A stretch of 64,000 nucleotides of DNA from Futiania mangrovi (lineage in GTDB: Bacteria; Pseudomonadota; Alphaproteobacteria; Futianiales; Futianiaceae). Each line of letters starts with the position of its first letter. Positions within the stretch are counted from its first letter, which is position 1. The notes under the pieces are model-generated. The model worked only from the letters and a program-made list of their open reading frames with translations. It did no database searches and was not told the origin of the DNA. Shown one piece after another: positions 61,172-64,000 of this stretch. The DNA lies in the NCBI RefSeq assembly GCF_024158125.1, contig NZ_JAMZFT010000003.1, positions 1 through 64,000 on the forward strand. Direction: 5' to 3'. Both the position numbers and the translations under genes were made by a program.

Positions 61172-61726
61172 TCATTGCAGGTCGTCCGGCTCCCGGAACA
61201 CGAAGCCGTGCACGATGGCCATGCGCTCCATGTGCCGCTTCAGGGGCGCGGTGTCCCCGTCGAGATCGCGCAGGTCGAGCCGCAACAGGCGCCGGCGGCC
61301 GCCTTCGGGCGTCGACCACCGGACCAGAAGGGTCACCTCCCGCGCGACCGCATCCCAGTTCACATAGCCGAGCGAGCGCCAGTTGATCCGCTCCGACAAG
61401 GGCGGCAAGTCGAGAACGAGATGGTCGTTTCCGGCCCGGAGCGCCGGCCCGCGCTGCCCCAGCCGCAGCACGTGGGACGCCGCGCGCCAACCTGCCAGCG
61501 CCCCGAGGAACAGAAGAACCAGCGCGACGGCACGCTCCAGCCCCGGCAAGGGATGATCCGGCAACGACAGCACTCCGGTCCCGACCGCACCGGCCAGTGC
61601 CCACAGGCCGAACATCGCCACGAGCCAGCGGCCCGCGCGCACCCCGAGCCGGTCCCGTGAGCGTTCATAAGTCAGATGTTCGCCCCCTGCCACGTGTCCT
61701 CGTGGCGGCGGCGTGTCGTCGCGCAT
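61172..61726 (-). CDS. Small membrane protein, hypothetical
   Basis: 184 aa. Two adjacent hydrophobic helices (about 33-55 and 64-83) sit between a polar N-terminus and a C-terminal soluble region (about 95-184) with the pattern LPPLSERINWRSLGYVNW and ARREVTLLVRW-like strands, resembling PH/DUF-type domains of small membrane proteins. I do not recognise the family. It lies 86 bp upstream of the amidotransferase gene on the same strand. Function unknown. Confidence 0.6.
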   Translation of the reverse strand: MRDDTPPPRGHVAGGEHLTYERSRDRLGVRAGRWLVAMFGLWALAGAVGTGVLSLPDHPLPGLERAVALVLLFLGALAGWRAASHVLRLGQRGPALRAGNDHLVLDLPPLSERINWRSLGYVNWDAVAREVTLLVRWSTPEGGRRRLLRLDLRDLDGDTAPLKRHMERMAIVHGFVFREPDDLQ

Positions 61727-62130
61727 GCCCCCCGGCCCTCGCGTAAACCCTGCCCCGGCGCGCAAGGTTACGCGCCTTTGCGCAAGGTTCAAGCTCTGCG
61801 CACGCCGGAGGCGTCGGCAATCTGCAGTTTTGAATGAAATGAATGTGCGGACACCCACCCGGGCAGGGGTCCGGGCGAGTGCCGCCATGCCTTTTTTCTG
61901 GCCGGGGTGGGCGCCCCGACGGGTTCCCCTGGAACCTGCCCGATCTCGAAACCGGGCTTTCTCTCACCGAAGGCCTGAGATGTCTCTGCCTGGTCGGGCG
62001 GAGTCAGCTTGTCGCCTCCTTGTCTGTCGGGCCCCGGAATGGACCCGATGGAAGAAGCGTACGCCTCCGCCCCCGGCACATCCATCGGGACCCTTGCGTA
62101 CGTGTTGTGCCGCGCCGAACGCCGTGCCGC
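61727..62130. other. Intergenic region with possible RNA structure
   Basis: 404 bp with no supported gene; the open frames here lack ribosome binding sites or family traits. Two copies of GCGTACG (62057-62063 and 62096-62102) stand 39 bp apart. A TCTCA/TGAGA stem with an inner CCGAAGG occurs near 61960-61980, and a run of six T ends a GC-rich stretch near 61891-61897. It may contain a leader for the minus-strand membrane gene or the 3' end of maeB. No named RNA family could be matched. Confidence 0.35.
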
Positions 62131-64000
62131 TCAGCCTGCTGCATCCGCGAGGGCGGTTTCCGCCTCCACCGCGGCGATGGCCGTCATGTTCACCACCCCG
62201 CGCGAGGTCACCGACGGCGTGAGGATATGCGCAGGCCGCGCCGCGCCGACGAGGATCGGCCCCACGGGCAGCGCGTCGCCCATCACCTTGATGAGGTTCA
62301 TGGCGATGTTGGCGGCATCGAGGTTCGGGAAGACGAGCAGGTTCGCCTCCCCCCTCAGCGTCGACGCGGGCATCACCCGGTCGCGCAGGATCTGCGACAG
62401 CGCCGCGTCGCCGTGCATCTCGCCATCCACCTCGAGGCCGGGCGCGGTGTCCCGGATACGGCCCAGCGCGTCGCGCATCTTCCGCGCCGAGGAGGAATCG
62501 CCCGACCCGAAATTGGAATGGGACAGGAGCGCCACCTTGGGCTCGATCCCGAAACGGCGGATGTGGCGCGCGGACATCAGCGTCATTTCCGCGATCTCCT
62601 CCACCGACGGGTCGTGCGTGACATAGGTGTCGGTGAAGAAATAGGCCCCGCGGTTCAGGATCAGCAGCGACAGCGCCGAGAAATCGTGCGTGCCGGGAGC
62701 AAGCCCGATCACCATGCGGATCTGCCGCAGGTGCCGGTCGAACCGCCCGTCGAGGCCGCAGATCATCGCGTCCGCATCGCCGCGCAGCACCGCCGTCGCG
62801 GCGATCGCCGTGGTGTTCGTACGGATGATGGTACGCGCGGCGTCCGGCGTCACGCCCATGCGGCCCGCTCGGGAGAGATAGCTGTCCACATAGTCGCGGT
62901 AGCGGGGATCGTCCTCGGGGTTCACAAGCTCGAAGTCCGTACCCGGCTTCAGGCTGAGGCCGAAGCGCGCCAGACGCCGGGCGACGACCGACGGACGCCC
63001 GATCAGGATCGGATCGGCCAGCCCCTCCTCCAGCACCACCTGGGTCGCGCGCAGCACCCGCTCGTCCTCGCCGTCGGCGTAGATGACGCGCCGCTTCGCC
63101 TGCCTCGCGGCGGCGAAGATCGGCTTCATGATGAGGCCCGAGCGGAAGACGAAGCGCTCCAGCCGGTCGCGGTAGGCCTTGAAGTCCTCGATGGGCTTCT
63201 GCGCCACGCCCGTCTCCATCGCGGCCTTCGCCACCGCCGGCGCGATGCGCAGGATGAGGCGCGGATCGAACGGCGTCGGGATCAGGTAGTCGGGGCCGAA
63301 GACCTTGCCCTCGCCGCCATAGGCGCGCGCGGCCACGTCCGACATCGGCTCGCGCGCCAGCCGGGCGATGGCGTGCACCGCGGCGGCCTTCATCTCCTCG
63401 TTGATCGTGGTCGCCGCGACGTCGAGCGCGCCGCGGAAGATGTAGGGAAAGCAGAGGACGTTGTTGACCTGGTTGGGAAAGTCCGACCGCCCCGTGCACA
63501 CGATGGCGTCGGGCCGGGCGGCGCGCGCCACGTCGGGCATGATCTCCGGCACCGGGTTCGCCAGCGCCATGATCAGCGGCCGCTCGGCCATCTTCTCCAG
63601 GTACTCGGGCTTCAGCACGCGCGGCGCGGAGAGGCCGAGGAAGATGTCCGCCCCCTCGATCACGTCGGCGAGCGTGCGCGCCTCGCTCGCTTGCGCGAAA
63701 GCGCCATTGTACGGGTTGAGACCCGGCCGCCCCTCCCAGACGAGCCCGTCGATATCGGTGACCCAGATGTTCTCGCGCCGGGCGCCGAGGCTCATCAGAA
63801 GATTGAGGCAGGCGAGCGCCGCCGCGCCCGCGCCTGAGGTGACGATCTTCACGTCCTCGATCTTCTTGCCCGAGAGCGAGAGCGCGTTGACGACCGCCGC
63901 GCCGACGATGATCGCGGTGCCGTGCTGGTCGTCGTGGAAGACCGGGATGCCCATGCGTTCGCGCAGGCGTGTCTCGATCTCGAAGCATTCGGGCGCCTTG
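62131..64000 (-). CDS. maeB: NADP-dependent malic enzyme MaeB (5' end beyond window)
   Basis: At least 622 aa visible; the gene continues past the right edge, so the N-terminus is missing. The upstream part reads [30 protein letters not shown], in the window as pieces up to the edge, the malic-enzyme substrate and metal region. [16 protein letters not shown] is the NAD(P)-binding fingerprint and [23 protein letters not shown] completes the catalytic domain. The C-terminal about 330 residues are a phosphotransacetylase-like regulatory domain, as in MaeB enzymes that respond to acetyl-CoA. Decarboxylates malate to pyruvate. No start codon should be inferred inside the window. Confidence 0.95.
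   Translation of the reverse strand, partial: KAPECFEIETRLRERMGIPVFHDDQHGTAIIVGAAVVNALSLSGKKIEDVKIVTSGAGAAALACLNLLMSLGARRENIWVTDIDGLVWEGRPGLNPYNGAFAQASEARTLADVIEGADIFLGLSAPRVLKPEYLEKMAERPLIMALANPVPEIMPDVARAARPDAIVCTGRSDFPNQVNNVLCFPYIFRGALDVAATTINEEMKAAAVHAIARLAREPMSDVAARAYGGEGKVFGPDYLIPTPFDPRLILRIAPAVAKAAMETGVAQKPIEDFKAYRDRLERFVFRSGLIMKPIFAAARQAKRRVIYADGEDERVLRATQVVLEEGLADPILIGRPSVVARRLARFGLSLKPGTDFELVNPEDDPRYRDYVDSYLSRAGRMGVTPDAARTIIRTNTTAIAATAVLRGDADAMICGLDGRFDRHLRQIRMVIGLAPGTHDFSALSLLILNRGAYFFTDTYVTHDPSVEEIAEMTLMSARHIRRFGIEPKVALLSHSNFGSGDSSSARKMRDALGRIRDTAPGLEVDGEMHGDAALSQILRDRVMPASTLRGEANLLVFPNLDAANIAMNLIKVMGDALPVGPILVGAARPAHILTPSVTSRGVVNMTAIAAVEAETALADAAG

Noticed and set aside
61940-61960. 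T-loop-like segment suggesting a tRNA or tmRNA end
   Set aside because: The loop residues do not satisfy the T-loop consensus, and no acceptor stem or anticodon arm is nearby.
61930-61990. Glycine or TPP riboswitch near the minus-strand membrane gene
   Set aside because: Fragments such as CTGAGAT and CTCTCA occur, but the order and spacing do not fit either consensus. Only the generic structure note is kept.

Overview
The window is a high-GC (clearly well above 60 %) alphaproteobacterial chromosome segment. The strongest lineage evidence is a nearly complete RcGTA-type gene transfer agent (GTA) cluster. Supporting families are DUF1491, a PAS_5-type protein, a PhoX/DUF839 phosphatase, tandem hybrid kinases, a MaeB malic enzyme and a Tat-exported enzyme. 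I see no tRNA, rRNA, CRISPR array, transposase or integrase. The genus cannot be named from sequence alone.

Layout. 0.3-3.1 kb: patatin-like esterase, CBS-domain protein, CysE and a DUF1330 protein. 3.2-24.4 kb: the GTA cluster, on the minus strand, read right to left. It runs terS (g1), terL (g2), then a 4 kb break, portal (g3), g3.5, prohead protease (g4), capsid (g5), adaptor (g6), stopper (g7), tail terminator (g8), tail tube (g9), g10, chaperone (g10.1), tape measure (g11), distal tail (g12), hub (g13), NlpC/P60 peptidase (g14) and megatron (g15). A DUF2793 tail protein and a lysis cassette (SleB-type hydrolase, holin-like protein, overlapping spanin-like pair) follow. The break between terL and portal holds a plus-strand spermidine operon (speD-speE-ornithine decarboxylase type) and a minus-strand toxin-antitoxin-like pair with a palindromic operator. 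Two further small plus-strand genes for exported or membrane proteins sit inside the structural genes (13.5 and 17.0 kb).

24.6-31.5 kb: a PAS_5-type protein divergent from terS, a polytopic membrane protein and two tandem paralogous hybrid histidine kinases, each followed by a hairpin terminator. 31.6-38.6 kb: methyltransferase, polysaccharide deacetylase-like protein, DUF1491, VOC protein, cupin, an orphan cobalt-type nitrile hydratase alpha subunit, AzlCD, PRC-barrel and PPOX proteins. 38.7-46.6 kb: MscL, an exported papain-like protein, PPK2, an AEC transporter, a CueR-like regulator, a Slam-like outer-membrane protein and a chemoreceptor.

46.7-64 kb: rhomboid protease, TPR protein, dCTP deaminase, three paralogous small proteins joining a beta-rich N-domain to a J-domain (the third has lost the HPD motif), an EamA exporter, a large membrane-anchored TPR protein, ThiO-like oxidase, alanine dehydrogenase with a divergent Lrp/AsnC regulator, PhoX, a class I glutamine amidotransferase, a small membrane protein and the 5'-truncated malic enzyme maeB.

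The most unusual content is a GTA that carries its own lysis module and is split by a polyamine operon plus a toxin-antitoxin pair, an enlarged megatron with a lectin-like insertion, and the tandem J-domain family with a structured, terminator-ended RNA candidate inside it.
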